Source: Petrolisthes cinctipes
Taxonomy: Eukaryota > Arthropoda > Malacostraca > Decapoda > Porcellanidae
Direction of reading: 5' to 3'
Assembly (NCBI GenBank): GCA_033782935.1
Contig: JAWQEG010000293.1
Coordinates: forward strand, 74,501 to 138,500
DNA length: 64,000 bases
Positions within the stretch are counted from its first letter, which is position 1. Each line of letters starts with the position of its first letter. The notes under the pieces were generated by a model. The model saw only the letters and a list, made by a program, of their open reading frames with translations, did no database searches and was not told where the DNA came from. Below, piece after piece: positions 11,590 to 23,367 of this stretch. A program made the translations under genes and the position numbers.

Positions 11590-12640
11590 GCCCATATCTT
11601 GGTCATTTGCCAATCCGACGTCATCCGTACCATTAGCCCACTATGCACTTTGACATATACCCTTCCCATACTGCCCTTCACTGCCTGGTCACTCACCCCC
11701 ATTCCTTCACCCTCACCGCTAACTGTCTGTAGCATACATACCCCATCACTACTTGTCCACATTCTCCCACTCACATTCTGCCCAGTCGTCTGCCTCACCT
11801 CTACCCAAACCGTTTCCAGTTTCACTCACTCAGTATCTTAATTCATTCACACTTCCATACTCTATCTCATTTCCTAACATACCCATGCATAATATAATCA
11901 CCAAAATTAATGACCTCATACACTCGATCCACTCCATCTCCCTATCTCTCTCCTTCGTTCCATTCTCTCCTACTAGCTACAGTATACACCCTCCTTTGTC
12001 CCATGCCTTCTCGCCTATCCTACTTACTATCCTACATTTTATATTTCCTCTCCTATACCAACCCAGCCAACCTCAGACGTACTGTACACACACTTGCTTT
12101 GCCCCTCCCTCTCTCTCTCTCCCTTTATGTCGGACTGTAGCCTACTTACCTATAACTCACACGCCGCCTGACTCCCCCTCCATCCCAACCCCACCCACTT
12201 CCTTGCATAATCCCTCCTGCACCATCACTTTACCCCACTCAACCCTTCATTCCAACCCAACCTATACTTTCCAACATCACCCCATATTCACTGTCACTCA
12301 ACTTCACTCTTCCTCCCATCCCAATGCAACTCACTTCTCAACATCACACAGCTGAATCTCAACCCTTAAGGGACCCTGTGATATAGTCAGAAATTGGAGG
12401 TAAACGTGTCCTTCAAATATTGCCACGAAACGCACACACCTATATGGAAGGAGCTTGTTTCGTGGCATAGTCAGGAAGAATCAGAAGCCTCCAATTCCCA
12501 AACACGATCACAGGGTTATTAATTAAACGACCCAAACTCCCCACCCTATAAACACTTCCTAATCTAGTTCCCAACATCACCCTACCTTCACCCTCACCCC
12601 ACTGCCCCTTCCCACTATGGCTGGTTGACCCTCCATACAA
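11590..12640. repeat. G-poor, C/T-rich low-complexity tract
   Basis: The plus strand is strikingly depleted in G, with repeated CCCATCC, CCAACATCACC and CTCACTC words. A 200-codon Ser/Pro/His/Leu-rich open frame at 11753-12355 is explained by this composition. The tract is interrupted by the MITE at 12370-12518 and resumes to about 12640. Confidence 0.7.
12370..12518. mobile_element. TTAA-flanked hairpin MITE, family B
   Basis: TTAA at 12366-12369 and TTAATTAA at 12519-12526 flank a 149-bp element. It starts GGGACCCTGTGATATAGTCA and ends ACACGATCACAGGGTTA. It is inserted in a C/T-rich low-complexity tract that continues on both sides. Confidence 0.82.
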
Positions 12641-12644
12641 CTTT

Positions 12645-13575
12645 CACTCATATTCCCTGTGAAATGATCCACTTGGCTGCTCGCTCCCCCCCCCCACCCA
12701 CCCACCCATCCTCCAGTCTGTTTCGTCGCACGGTTGAGGGTTACAGGAGTTTTCAGTTTCCATAACATCATTTTTTCTTTTTCAAACTATTCTGTCATTT
12801 GATATGCATTCCTTGACCTATAAATATAGTGTCTCTCTAACTTGTTACCGTGTCCCGTTAGAGTCTAATATATAGGACCCGGTAACAAGTACAAAAGATA
12901 CCCCCTTAACTTACAGTAGTTAAGCACAGATAGTATAAGAAAGGTTGAAACTAATTGATACACATAATGGTTTTAGTGCTCAATAAAACAGCAGAACCCT
13001 AGTGGCATAAGAAAAGAAATGGAAAGAGAGAGTGGGAAGAGGAACCTGTCCCGGAAAAATTAAAGTACTTGACATTAGGCTCATATTCGCTGGTGGAGAA
13101 GGGTGGTGTAGGCAAGGGAGGGGACAGTCGACGCTTGCCAATCAGAGACACACACCCTGATGAGGACACTTGTAATGCGATCTTGGTGTCCGGCTTTCCC
13201 TCGAGGAACACTTTCTTTATCATTATCTAATGCTGTCTACATATTAGTTTTTTGTCCTGTTCCACTGATTGTTTTAGAATGGTGTGTCTTCTGAACTCCA
13301 GCAGAAGAAACTGTAGGAGGAGAAGGGTGGGGCATTGCACAGACCATAATATACTGTACATAATTCTAAAATATACAGGCATTGGTGTCATAATTCAGAC
13401 CACCGTGACTAAGAATATAGAATATGTAATGCAAAACAGTGAATCCAGTCTTATATACAGCTGAATATTTTAAGAAGCATTAGCAATGAGTAATACATTG
13501 GACTTCATTTCACTCTACTCTATCTATATTACAGGATATCATCAAGAATATGAAGTTACCCTTTTCATAAATATC
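12645..13575. other. Intergenic, no gene recognised
   Basis: It contains a short hairpin at about 12839-12890 (ACTTGTTACCGTGTCC with its imperfect complement). No coding motif is seen. Confidence 0.4.
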
Positions 13576-13580
13576 CTTGC

Positions 13581-13860
13581 AACTTTCACTCTGCAAACAC
13601 TATCATGAAATTTTGTTTACAGTTTTCACTCTGCAAATCCTATCATAATACTTTCCTTACAACTTTCACTCTGCAAATCCTATCATAATACTTTCCTTGC
13701 AACTTTCACACTGCAAATCCTATCATAATACTTTCCTTGCAACTTTCACTCTGCAAACACTATCATGAAATTTTCTTTACAGCTTTCACTCTGCAAATCC
13801 TATCATAATACTTTCCTTGCAAATTTCACTTCACAAATACTATCATAAAACTATCTGAGT
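13581..13860. repeat. Seven-copy 40-bp minisatellite
   Basis: Exactly seven units of 40 bp, consensus beginning AACTTTCACTCTGCAAATCC and ending CTTTCCTTGC. Units 1 and 5 share a distinct variant (AACACTATCATGAAATTTT), implying that blocks of units were copied together. The last unit is degenerate. Confidence 0.92.
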
Positions 13861-13864
13861 GCTG

Positions 13865-15290
13865 ATCCAACCATTATTCATACAACACAATAGTCGTGCC
13901 TGAAAAGTGAACTGCTGACTACTTTACTTGGGAAGAGTTCAAAATTCTTACTAGTCATGAACTGCACACAACTGTTCACAGGATGGAGGTTGGAGTGGAG
14001 TAAGAAAATATTACATCATCTATATATATCTCTCTGTTTGTTTAGCTATCTATTTACTTTCCTATTCATCATCTATCTATTTATCTACCTGGCAATCTAT
14101 CCATTTATGCTTCTCTCTGTCTACTTTCCTTTTTATCTATCTATCTATCTATCCATCTATCTCTCTATCTATCTGTATTCATCTAATTATCTTTTATAAG
14201 GGAGACAATGTTACCCTACATAAGTATCTGACATTAATAATCTGATCACTACCCTAAATGATCACCACAAACACAAATCCTACAAAAAAAATCAACAAAC
14301 ACCGGATGTGCTTATGGATCTTCGTATGAATGTAATTGTGGGTATGCATTTACGTGTGAGTGTATTCCATGTGTCTACCTCTATTTGCACATCAGTATTT
14401 GTCTCAGTTTCTGTGTGTGAGTGTGGGTACGTACAGAATGTGTGTATATGCATTTGTATTGTATCTGTGTACTGTATAATTATGTGTAGCCTAATAAGTG
14501 GGATATACTTTCATTTATTTCTGATTCATACATGATATTTTCCAAAGCTACTGTAGATATTTTAGTAGCCATTATTGTCAATATTGGAGATAATGATGGT
14601 AAGACAGTATAGGTTGATGGATAATAATCACTGGGTACTGAAATGGCTTGAGTAATTTCCACATGGTCTGCACTCCGATTATTTATTTATTTATTTATGT
14701 TTGTAGAAATGAAACAAGCGTATAGTAATGCCCAGTACGTGATGAAGAAGGGTAATGGCATCAGTAGATCACTATTTACTTTAGCAATTATTATTATTTT
14801 ATTTATTTTTTATTTTTTTATTTTTAAGTTCTGTGGGGGTGGAAAGAATGGTTTTATCTTTTCGTGCAGCCAATTAAGTAAAACTCTATAATATAACAAT
14901 CTCGTATAAATAGATTCTGTATTTTGTTGCACTGAAATTATTCCTCTATGTATGATGGTTTGTTGTAACGGGAGAGTCTAAAGTTACACACTGCATTGAA
15001 ATCCTTTAGCAAACTGGTTCTTTCATAGACGTTACCTTGTATTAATCATGTCACCCCTACCTCCCCTCCACCTCACCTCACCTTAAAGCCTCTCCCTTCC
15101 CCTGCCTCCTTCCCTTTTACACCATTCCATTCTCTTTTCTTCGCCACCCAATCCCCCCGACCCTTCCCTTCGCCCTTGATACCATTCGCTTCCCTTTTCC
15201 CAACCCGTAAATAGCTCTGAGATAGAACAGGGCAGGGTAGGAGAGGGAGGGGCTGAGTCTAGAAGAGTATAGGGCAGGGCAGGGAAGGGA
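13865..15290. other. Upstream of cuticle gene 2, no other gene seen
   Basis: It contains TATC/TTTA-type microsatellite around 14020-14180 and ATTT repeats near 14680-14815. Between 15040 and 15290 the sequence is C/T-rich then G/A-rich, directly upstream of the TATA box, which is probably promoter-proximal DNA. Confidence 0.45.
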
Positions 15291-15297
15291 GAATGTG

Positions 15298-15304
15298 TAT
15301 ATAA
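15298..15304 (+). promoter_or_regulatory. TATA box of cuticle gene 2
   Basis: TATATAAGGGCAGC, with 54 nt between TATATAA and the ATG at 15359. This is the same sequence and distance as in the minus-strand paralogue. Confidence 0.85.
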
Positions 15305-15358
15305 GGGCAGCGTTCTGGTAGGCAGGCAGTATCCTCGACTCCTCCACTCTCAACAAAC

Positions 15359-16869
15359 ATGCAACTGGTGAGCACTCGTAGCCTCTAATTCCTAATTTTC
15401 CACCTTCCCCTAGGCCCTAACCATTATTCACCTCTTCTCATTTCTTCACCCGTCTCCCTAACTATTTCCCTTGCATTCTTCCCCTGTTATTTGGATCCTT
15501 CAGCCTTCCCACCATGACCTCCCCCGGCATCACTTTACTCATTGTCTCTCACTTACCATCACCTCCTGCTGCCCGGTATTCTCATATCTAATGTCTTTGA
15601 TATAGTTGTTGCTTATCTAGTACTTACTATTTGAAGGTATATTTCAAAATTGTTTTAGTTTAGTTACAATGTTCACGGCCAAAGTTTTCATCATTATTCA
15701 TCAAGAGAATGAGCGTACATATACAGGGTGATTCAGAAATGCGTGCCGAAAATCCGCAGGTGTATTCCTGGCACATAATTGAATGTAAATTAGTCAATAA
15801 CGATTTTGGAAATTCTCAATAGTTTATAAGTTATAGTGCCTTCAAGGTTTGAAGAGTGTGTTTAAATCTAGGGATTGTACCATAATCTTTCAGACATTTT
15901 GCTGTGACTGTACACTCTAAAGCTTTTGTCATATTCTTTAGTAACTTTTACTGTGTTTCCAATGCCTTCATGGGAGTTAAGTAATTTCACACGTGTCTGA
16001 AAGATTATGGTACAATCCCTAGATTTAAACACACTCTTCAAACCTTGAAGGCACTATAACTTATAAACTATTGAGAATTCCCAAAATCGTTATTGACTAA
16101 TTTACATTCAATTATGTGCCAGGAATACACCTGCGGATTTTCGGCACGCATTTCTGAATCACCCTGTATATTGTGACAATAGACTGTATTTGTCACATCG
16201 CCAATCTCCCTAACAGAGCACTGTAGTTATTTCTCCTGCCTCTTTTAGATTCTCCTCGCTTGCCTGGCCGTCGTGGCCTCCGCCGCCCCACAGTTGGCCC
16301 CTTTGCCAGTGGCCATACTGCGTGACGACCGACAGGATAACGGCGACGGCAACTTCCAATATACCTTCGAGTCCGAGAACGGCATCTCTGTGTCAGCTTC
16401 TGGTTCTCCGGGTTCACAGGGCCAGGCCAACATTCAGGGATCCTACCTGTGAGTGACAGACTGACCAATTAATGGTTTCGCTATCAAACGCAGAATATAT
16501 GTGTATAAAGTCATTAATTAAATCTCAACTGCATATCTGATGGTGGACTCAGATATAAATATTTTTTCTTTGAAACAGATACATTTTTGCCAAACCATGA
16601 ACATCAGAGTTCATTGTTAGATAAATCAACACTGTACCTCCCCATTAATATGTTTGTTAAAGTGTTAAGAGTCACACCATCTCCTCTTCCCTTCTCTTAG
16701 ATACCCATTGGAAGACGGTACCTTCGCTGAGGTCCGCTACGTGGCTGACGAGTTCGGCTTCCGTCCCGAGTCCCCTCTCCTGCCCACCACACCACCCGTC
16801 CCCGCCCACGTCCCTGAACTTCTCCGTATCGCCGAGGAACAACGGGCCGCCGGGATCACCTTCGAATAG
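15359..16869 (+). CDS. Arthrodial-type RR-1 cuticle protein, gene 2
   Basis: Predicted 125-aa secreted cuticle protein. Exons are 15359-15367 (Met-Gln-Leu), 16249-16448 and 16701-16869, with GT/AG borders and phases that close. The signal peptide [15 protein letters not shown] is split by intron 1. The RR-like core reads [28 protein letters not shown], then [17 protein letters not shown]. The Pro-rich C terminus ends AAGITFE. Structure and length are identical to gene 1 (7267-8090, opposite strand), marking a tandem or inverted duplication. Intron 1 hosts a 443-bp foldback MITE. TTAA-flanked MITEs begin 40 bp after the stop codon, with no AATAAA between, so the 3' UTR probably runs into them. 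The role is structural, in chitin-associated flexible cuticle; this is inferred from the family. Confidence 0.92.
15724..16166. mobile_element. Long-TIR foldback MITE in intron 1 of cuticle gene 2
   Basis: Arms 15724-15896 and 15994-16166 (173 bp each) are near-perfect inverted repeats around a 97-bp loop. Termini are CAGGGTGATTCAGAAATGCG and its complement, flanked by TA (15722-15723 and 16167-16168). CAGGGTG ends with TA flanks are common among arthropod Tc1/mariner-like elements. The arms are so similar that insertion or arm homogenisation should be recent. Confidence 0.9.
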
Positions 16870-16912
16870 AACAACGACCCGTCATGACACCCAGACACTT
16901 GTTATACGTTAA

Positions 16913-17060
16913 GGGCCCTGTGATGTAGTCAGAAAATTTTGGAGTTTTATAAGTCCTTCAAATATTGCCACGAAACACCACCTATATGGAAGGAGCGTGT
17001 TCCGTGGCATAGTCAGGAGGAATCAAAAGCCTTCAATTCCCATACACGATCATAGGGTCC
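16913..17060. mobile_element. TTAA-flanked hairpin MITE, family B
   Basis: TTAA occurs at 16909-16912 and 17061-17064. It starts GGCCCTGTGATGTAGTCAGA and ends ACACGATCATAGGGTCC, with an inner ACGAAACACC / TGTTCCGTGGCATAGT pairing. It lies 43 bp downstream of the cuticle gene 2 stop codon. Confidence 0.85.
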
Positions 17061-17064
17061 TTAA

Positions 17065-17228
17065 GGGGGTGGTATAGTTTTGGTACATTAGAGCACCTTC
17101 ATTCCTCCCTCCAAAGTATACCAGGAAACAGGTCCAGATAAACAAATATAACGGTGGCCTGTTGTTGTTTGGCATAGTTTGGAGGAATCAGCTGCTCCAG
17201 ATTGACCAACAAACACTGTACTAACTCC
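17065..17228. mobile_element. TTAA-flanked hairpin MITE, family C
   Basis: It shares the TTAA at 17061-17064 with the preceding family B element and ends at TTAA 17229-17232. It starts GGGGGTGGTATAGTTTTGG and ends AACACTGTACTAACTCC. The inner arms are CATTCCTCCCTCCAAAGTAT and TAGTTTGGAGGAATCAG. It is the most complete family C copy in the window. Confidence 0.8.
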
Positions 17229-17395
17229 TTAATTACTCGTAAGCTCTCCTGGCTGTGCTGCTCGGCCCAAACCACCAAGGTGTTGTACTGACCACGGGCT
17301 GGTTCTATATTGCACTTGGTATTTTTGTGAATTAAATTATTGTTATGATTAATTTTTGTCTCATTCCAACCTTCACCAAGCCGTATGTTTATTAA

Positions 17396-17649
17396 AGGCC
17401 TCCATAGACTATCATTCATGCCTGCGCAAACTAGATGACTGTGAAATCATTTAAATTTGCCACACACTAGCAAGAAGACTAAGCAGTCACCACACATTAT
17501 CATGCATCACTGTACAAGAGTGTAATTGACGAAAAGCTTGTTGGATATAGTTCAGTCATTTGCGCAAACTATCAATCACACCCACACACCACGGTTATGC
17601 CTGCACAACCACCCAGTTTGCGCAGGTATGATTGATAGTCTATGGGGCC
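17396..17649. mobile_element. TTAA-flanked MITE, family D
   Basis: TTAA lies at 17392-17395 and 17650-17653. The terminal repeats carry CATAGACTATCATTCATGCC on the left and the near-complement, GCGCAGGTATGATTGATAGT, on the right, over about 36 bp. The body is 254 bp with no open frame. Unlike families B and C it has no GGAATC arm, so it is a separate type sharing only the target site. Confidence 0.75.
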
Positions 17650-17758
17650 TTAAATTAAAGCGTTCATCGCGAGTTTTCAGTTACTTCCTGAAACAATAAT
17701 TATATATGATGCTGAGTGAAAGTGATTCAATGTAGGTTTTCCCCGCTGATTTAATTAA

Positions 17759-17860
17759 GGGGGTTGTATCCTTTTGGTATATTGGAGTTCCTTGATTCCT
17801 CTAAGGTATGCCAGGAAATAGGACCAGATGAACAAAAATAATGGTGTCCTGTTGCCTGTA
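17759..17860. mobile_element. TTAA-abutting MITE, family C, left half only
   Basis: After TTAATTAA (17751-17758) it reads GGGGGTTGTATCCTTTTGG, then GATTCCTCTAAGGTATGCC and AATAATGGTGTCCTGTTGCC, matching the left half of 17065-17228. The right half is absent. Confidence 0.7.
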
Positions 17861-17864
17861 ATCT

Positions 17865-19145
17865 TTATAATCTTTATAAATTATTGGAGTTTCATCAAGT
17901 CAGTTCTGAAACAAGGATTCATAGGACAGAAAAGGAATCGGGAATCGGGATGCTCGGGAAGCCAGACATTACAGGGGTACACAAGTGTCAGTAACTCAGT
18001 GTGTTCATATTCACATTCGCCCTCAGTGAGTCGGAGTCAGTTCACCAGAGACAGAGTGGCCAGGCCGTCATCACTCGCTAAGTCGCTAGTGGCATTACAT
18101 CTGACAACATTGACAGTGAGGGAAGGTTACGCCTGGACGTTGATCAGTATATTTTCTAGTTTGAGTGCAATACAGCTATACACAAAACATAGTCCAAAAA
18201 CTCCTATAATATTGTGATTAGCCTCTTAGAAATTTAAATGTTTGTCTCGATAATACCCAACATTATGAAACGGAGCCTGGATTGATAAAACTTCACTACA
18301 GCTGCAAGTCAATAATAAATGTCCTAAAACGTGGATTCGCTTCAATCCTGGATCCGTCCAAACTCTCCCCACACTCTCACATGCAGTAACCCTCCACATC
18401 TTCGTCATACTGAAAAGGATAATCTAAGCTACTCAGTGTGTTTAAGGGCATGATCCTCTTTCCTGAAGAAGCAATGGTGAAACCTTATCAATAAAGGGTC
18501 AACCTCAGATGGTGTTTTCATCTGTTTATAGTTATTGTGGCGAGACGTGACATTCCACTGACGGACCTACAATATTTACCAACACAGTGTTTCAATTGGT
18601 TCAGTATGAGGGAGATGAGAGTGATGAAGTGGTTTGTTATACTCCCAATGTTGTGGTAAGTGGAAACGCTTGTTCTTTCCTCATACATCAAAAAGAGCAT
18701 CGTCATAAGTGATAAGGGAAATGTAAACTTTCTATAACTCAAACGTGGAAAATAATCATAACTTAGGTTTCGTTGTTCGAAATATTTTAATCATTCTACT
18801 GCATTGACACATTATAACTAAAGTATGGTACAGTTATCTGCAGTTTCTCCTTTGCTTTGTACTATACTAAACGTTAATTTTTGTGTTGGGTATTGGAAGC
18901 TAAGGCGGCTGTAAACACTTGACACAATAATTATCATATGTGATGCTGTACAATAATATTATATTTATAAACTACTAAACGGAATATAGTACAAATGAGA
19001 CAACTTAATTCTTTGTTACTACCACCACCTACTGTTATTCATTCATTACTAGAGTTGTAAAGTGTTGCCATTGTTTGTACAGATGCAATGTTACCCCCGC
19101 CTGTTTCCTCTCCGCCATGTCCTTCTAACTCTGTCCATTGTGTGG
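17865..19145. other. Intergenic or upstream intron, no gene recognised
   Basis: A 129-codon plus-strand frame begins inside the MITE half-copy and has no family motif, so it is not called. It may include upstream introns or exons of the mucin-like gene that starts before 19152. Confidence 0.4.
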
Positions 19146-19151
19146 TGACAG

Positions 19152-22100
19152 GGGAGTGTGTGTAGGGAGGTGGGAGCCAAAACACAAACCCTGGCAGCTG
19201 TACCAAGGGTCTGAGGACAACTGTAAGTGTGTGCCCTTCACCATTAACTGCACCACAGTGGTCGTCACCATCAATGTCATCACACAACACAATCAAGTAC
19301 GTAACTTGGCCCATAATATTATAATTTAGTAAATAACACAAAAGCTAGCGGTTTGAGAATTTCTCATCACCTGATTAATATGTAAATAATTGGTAAATAT
19401 CTTTTATAATGTGAAATATTGTAATATATCAATTTTTAGTAACATAATAATGATAAAATTTATATGAGTGGTAATGAATTGTGAATTTCCTCCTGAGCCC
19501 CATGCTCTTATAATAATGTGCTGTACTGTACATATTGTTGATGTGTACAGGCACTGGTGTGTGTGAAGGGAACACGGCTGTGTTGTGAAGACCACTGGAA
19601 CAATACTCTCCGTATGAATACACATAAAAACCTCCTCGCTCATGACTTGGCTTCAAACCAAATTTGGTCCTCAAACTACAAGAGGTCATCGATTCCAGAA
19701 AAGTTGACTTATAGCAAGTCACTGATTGCTCTTCACTCCATCCTTGTAGTGGTTCCGTCGTCACAACTTGATCAACTTCAACATCAACTGAATGGACCAG
19801 GTCAGCCGACAAACTTTCAACTTTCGTTTACAGAATTTGATAAGCACAGCCATTTGTGATATCAAGTAGCTTTGAACTAAAGCCTTAGTTATTAAATATG
19901 AAAACAAGTAGAGAGAAAATTTATTTCCTCCCCAGGTTGTGAAAGTTTCCAAGGAGTGGCACCCATTATACCCCTCAATACATCAGCCAAGATACATGAT
20001 TATTAAAAATAGTCTAATAATCTGATTACTTGTCAGCCACGAGGCCTATCTTTGATAAAAATTTCGTCATCATCCAAACAAAACTTTTGCGTAATCTTGC
20101 TAACAGACAGATTAACTGAACCAGAATCCTAACCTCTTGGCGGATATAAAAATTCAATTTGTTGTTAAAACAGGACAATTATAAAGAATTCCAATGACTT
20201 AAACGAACTTGATTATATAAATTCGTAGTATAAAAATAGAGGTTCAAGTGATACAAATATAAAATGACAGTATATAATGTTCTCTTAAGGTAAGCAGATG
20301 AAGTCTGGAGAGGTGGATATGATTAAGGTGAATGAGAGTTCGCTTGAATCATTATTACATCATGAGGAGGGTGGTGGTGGTGGTGGTGAGAGTACCAGGA
20401 TGGACAAACATTCACTGATGGAACTCGAGGATTCAGGTAAGAAATGCTATAATAACTTTCAGTGATGACTTGGATATGTTCTTCGACTTGCCAAAATATC
20501 TATCATCTGTGCCAAGTGCAATGACCTTTTTAAGTATACTTCCCTTCTATTCATTCTGACACAAAGGGCGTTTGTCTTGGAGACCCTTTAGGATAATTAT
20601 ATATGGCACAGAAAAGCACCGTTGTTCAAGCAAGAGTTGTTCCCCTCCCCCTCTTTGTCTGCACAACTTGGATTTACTAAAAAAAAAAAAAAAAAAAAAA
20701 AAAAATGGGGTACATTTTATTCACTTATTTTTCCAGACATCCTGCAATCTGCTACCACTACAAATGAATGGAACCTGAGTGGTGACATGGAACAACAGGA
20801 GACAGACCTGAGTGATGACAAGGAACAACAACAGCAGGAAACAGACATGAATGGTGACGAGAGAAAACAGGAGACAGACCCAAGTGGTGATGAGAAGCAA
20901 AAACAGGAGGCAGACCTAATTGGTGACGAGAAACAACAGAAAACAGACCGAAGTGGTGACAAACAACAGGAGACAGACGACGACGACACAATTGCTACAC
21001 CTACACCAACATATACGACTGAGAGCCACAACAACACAACAACTCAGCCTCTCACCTCGAATCAAAACTTTAATGAAGATCATGAGTTCGACTTGGACCT
21101 GTTCCGGAAGACAACAAATTTCGCTTCCTCTCCCGCAGTAGAAAACCCACACCCCATGGATTACTCAGCTGATGCCGACCAACAAATGCCTTCCACAGAT
21201 TCGATGACCTCAGAGGATCAAAAGACAGCCTTCTATCACCCCAGAAATATTCGAATACAGTCTGAACATAGAAATCAAGGTGACCAACAATTACCTCCTG
21301 ACACGGAAGAAACCATTTATTTTCGCCCAAAGAAGCTTCAAATATCAACTAAACAAAATGAAGAACATGCGGCCGATATAAGAGGTTCACAAGATACTAT
21401 ACCATCGACACATGATTCTCCAAGTGAGGGACATGATACTACAAGCCAGATGAAGCGAATTGAAGCATTACAGGCGAATGAGGAGACGGAGGGACTTTCT
21501 TCAACCAAAGATATGGTTGTAGCACCTCCTTCTACCAGCGAGACGGCCACACCACCACCTTTGAGCAGTGAAATGGCTACACCTCCTCCTTCGACCAGTG
21601 AAAAGGTTGTACCACCTCCTTCAACTAGTGAGATGGTTGCAACACTTCATTCGACCAGTGAAATGGCTACAACACCTCCTTCGACTAGTGATACGGCTAC
21701 ACCTCCTCCTTCGACCAGTGAGATGACTACACCACCTCCCTCGGCTAGTGAGAAAGTTGCATCGCCTCCCCCGGTTAAAGAGACGGATGCCACAATACCA
21801 GGTGATCTCGTGAGAGACAAACCTGTCTTAATCCTGGATCTACTCTCAGGGCAAGTATCTTCTCAGACAACAACTCCCATGCCCACCTCAACTCCTACAT
21901 TAGATGATATGGCACATGTTACTGGTAGGTCAGGGCCACCACCAGAAGCTGCCACTACATTCACAATGTCGCCAACACCAGCAGTTTCCATTACCTCCAT
22001 ACTGATACCTCCAGCTGCCACCAACACCACCACAACACCACCAACAAACCCTGCCTCCAACACCACAGTGCCAACGTCTGCAACTAACACTACACTGCCA

Positions 22101-22700
22101 ACATCAACTGCTGCAACAAACGCTACACTGCCACCACTAACAAGCCCTGCATCCAACACTACATTGCCAACATCAACGTCTGCAAGCAACATTACGAGTA
22201 CACTGCCAAAATCAACAGCTCCAACAAACACCACACTGCCACCATCAACAAGCCCTGCATCCAACACTACATTGCCAACCAACACTGCACTGCCAACATC
22301 AACGAAAGCAAATAACACTACAGTGCCAACATCAACGACAGAAACTATCACTGCAATGTCAACATCAGCGGCTGCTACCAACACTACAGTGCCAACATCA
22401 ACGGCTGCTACCAACATAACATTGCCACCAACTACTGCTGCATCCAACACTACAGTGTTACCAACAACCGTTGCAACTAACACCACAGAACCAACAACAA
22501 CCGAAACTACAGGGCAACCATCAAAGTCTGCAACCAACACTACATTGCCACCACCAGCTGCCACAAAGAACACAATGCCACCACGAAGGTTCACCACTAG
22601 ACCTGGGCAGCCACATGGAGCCTCAACCACTGAAAAGCCTGCACCACCATCTTCTTCCAATGAGGATAAAGGATTTTGGGCCTGGCTCTTCGGATACTAA
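19152..22700 (+). CDS. Thr/Pro-rich mucin-like secreted protein (partial model)
   Basis: Multi-exon gene whose 5' end was not found. Likely exons are 19152-19296 (Cys-rich, NCKCVPFTINC; preceded by a CTAAC branch-like site and ACAG), 19551 to about 19800 (VCVKGTRLCC; 3' border uncertain), 20295-20436, and 20737-22700 (ends TAA). The last two join in phase (SLMELEDS then DILQSATTT). The final exon encodes six Glu/Gln/Asp repeats (GD-KQQ-ETD type). Next come about nine TSEMATPPPS-type repeats, then a long Asn-Thr-Thr and Pro-rich part with many N-glycosylation sequons, ending GFWAWLFGY. The Cys spacing CxCVPFxxC...CxxGxxxCC resembles clip-like disulfide domains of arthropod serine-protease homologues, but this is only a resemblance. 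Extracellular or mucosal function is inferred from composition. The (A)n tract at 20680-20704 is intronic. Confidence 0.6.
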
Positions 22701-22704
22701 GATA

Positions 22705-23333
22705 TTCGAAGTCTAAAATGAGTTGTGCATGGTTTTCGTTTTTAGTTATATGTTAATTTTTTATACAGTAAGTGCTTGAATACATGAGACGTAAATTAAA
22801 ATTTGACCTTCAGCTAGTTGGACTATATAAAGCTGTGCGTCTTGGAACTTGGAAGTGCCTTTTGTAATATAGCCTACAGTATTTTGAGAAGCTCTTGAAA
22901 TTTCTGAATTCTTAAACCAAGCTTTAATATGGCCCAATTTGGTTTATCTGGAAAACAGAAAAACACTTCGTATGAACATTGTTGTTGGCTATTGCTTGGT
23001 TGTCTACTGAATTAACTTTTATGTCACCATGATCTGATAGGGCCTAATGGACAACTTCATTTCCACAATTAGTGCATTATGAGATTACATCTTCTGTATA
23101 GTAAAAAAAATTTAAACCTTTGGTGCAAACCTTTATGAATGGTAATTAAGTTATCCAAATGTTTTCTTTTAATAAATAGACTACAGACTCTGTGGTATAA
23201 TTAGCTGTCATAATGTATCACAAAGCTTACATTATCATTACTCCAATGTCAAGTCAGTTATAATCACTCCTGCCATAAGCTGATTTATCACTAAACTAAG
23301 AATGGATATTGTCTCTGTCCCCTCACTTCCCCA

Positions 23334-23367
<34 letters not shown>

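Noticed and set aside
11753..12355. 200-codon Ser/Pro/His-rich plus frame
   Set aside because: Explained by a G-depleted C/T-rich tract that extends beyond the frame. No domain, no splice context, and related low-complexity words repeat within it.
13540..13860. CRISPR-like repeat array
   Set aside because: Units are contiguous 40-bp tandem copies with no unique spacers, and the genome is eukaryotic, so it is a minisatellite.
17828..18217. 129-codon plus frame after the MITE cluster
   Set aside because: It begins within a family C MITE half-copy and shows no family motif or splice structure.
21863..22660. 265-codon minus-strand open frame, Val/Gly/Ala-rich
   Set aside because: Exact antisense of the Thr/Asn/Pro repeats of the plus-strand mucin-like exon. 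The lack of stops follows from the ACN/CCN repeat bias.
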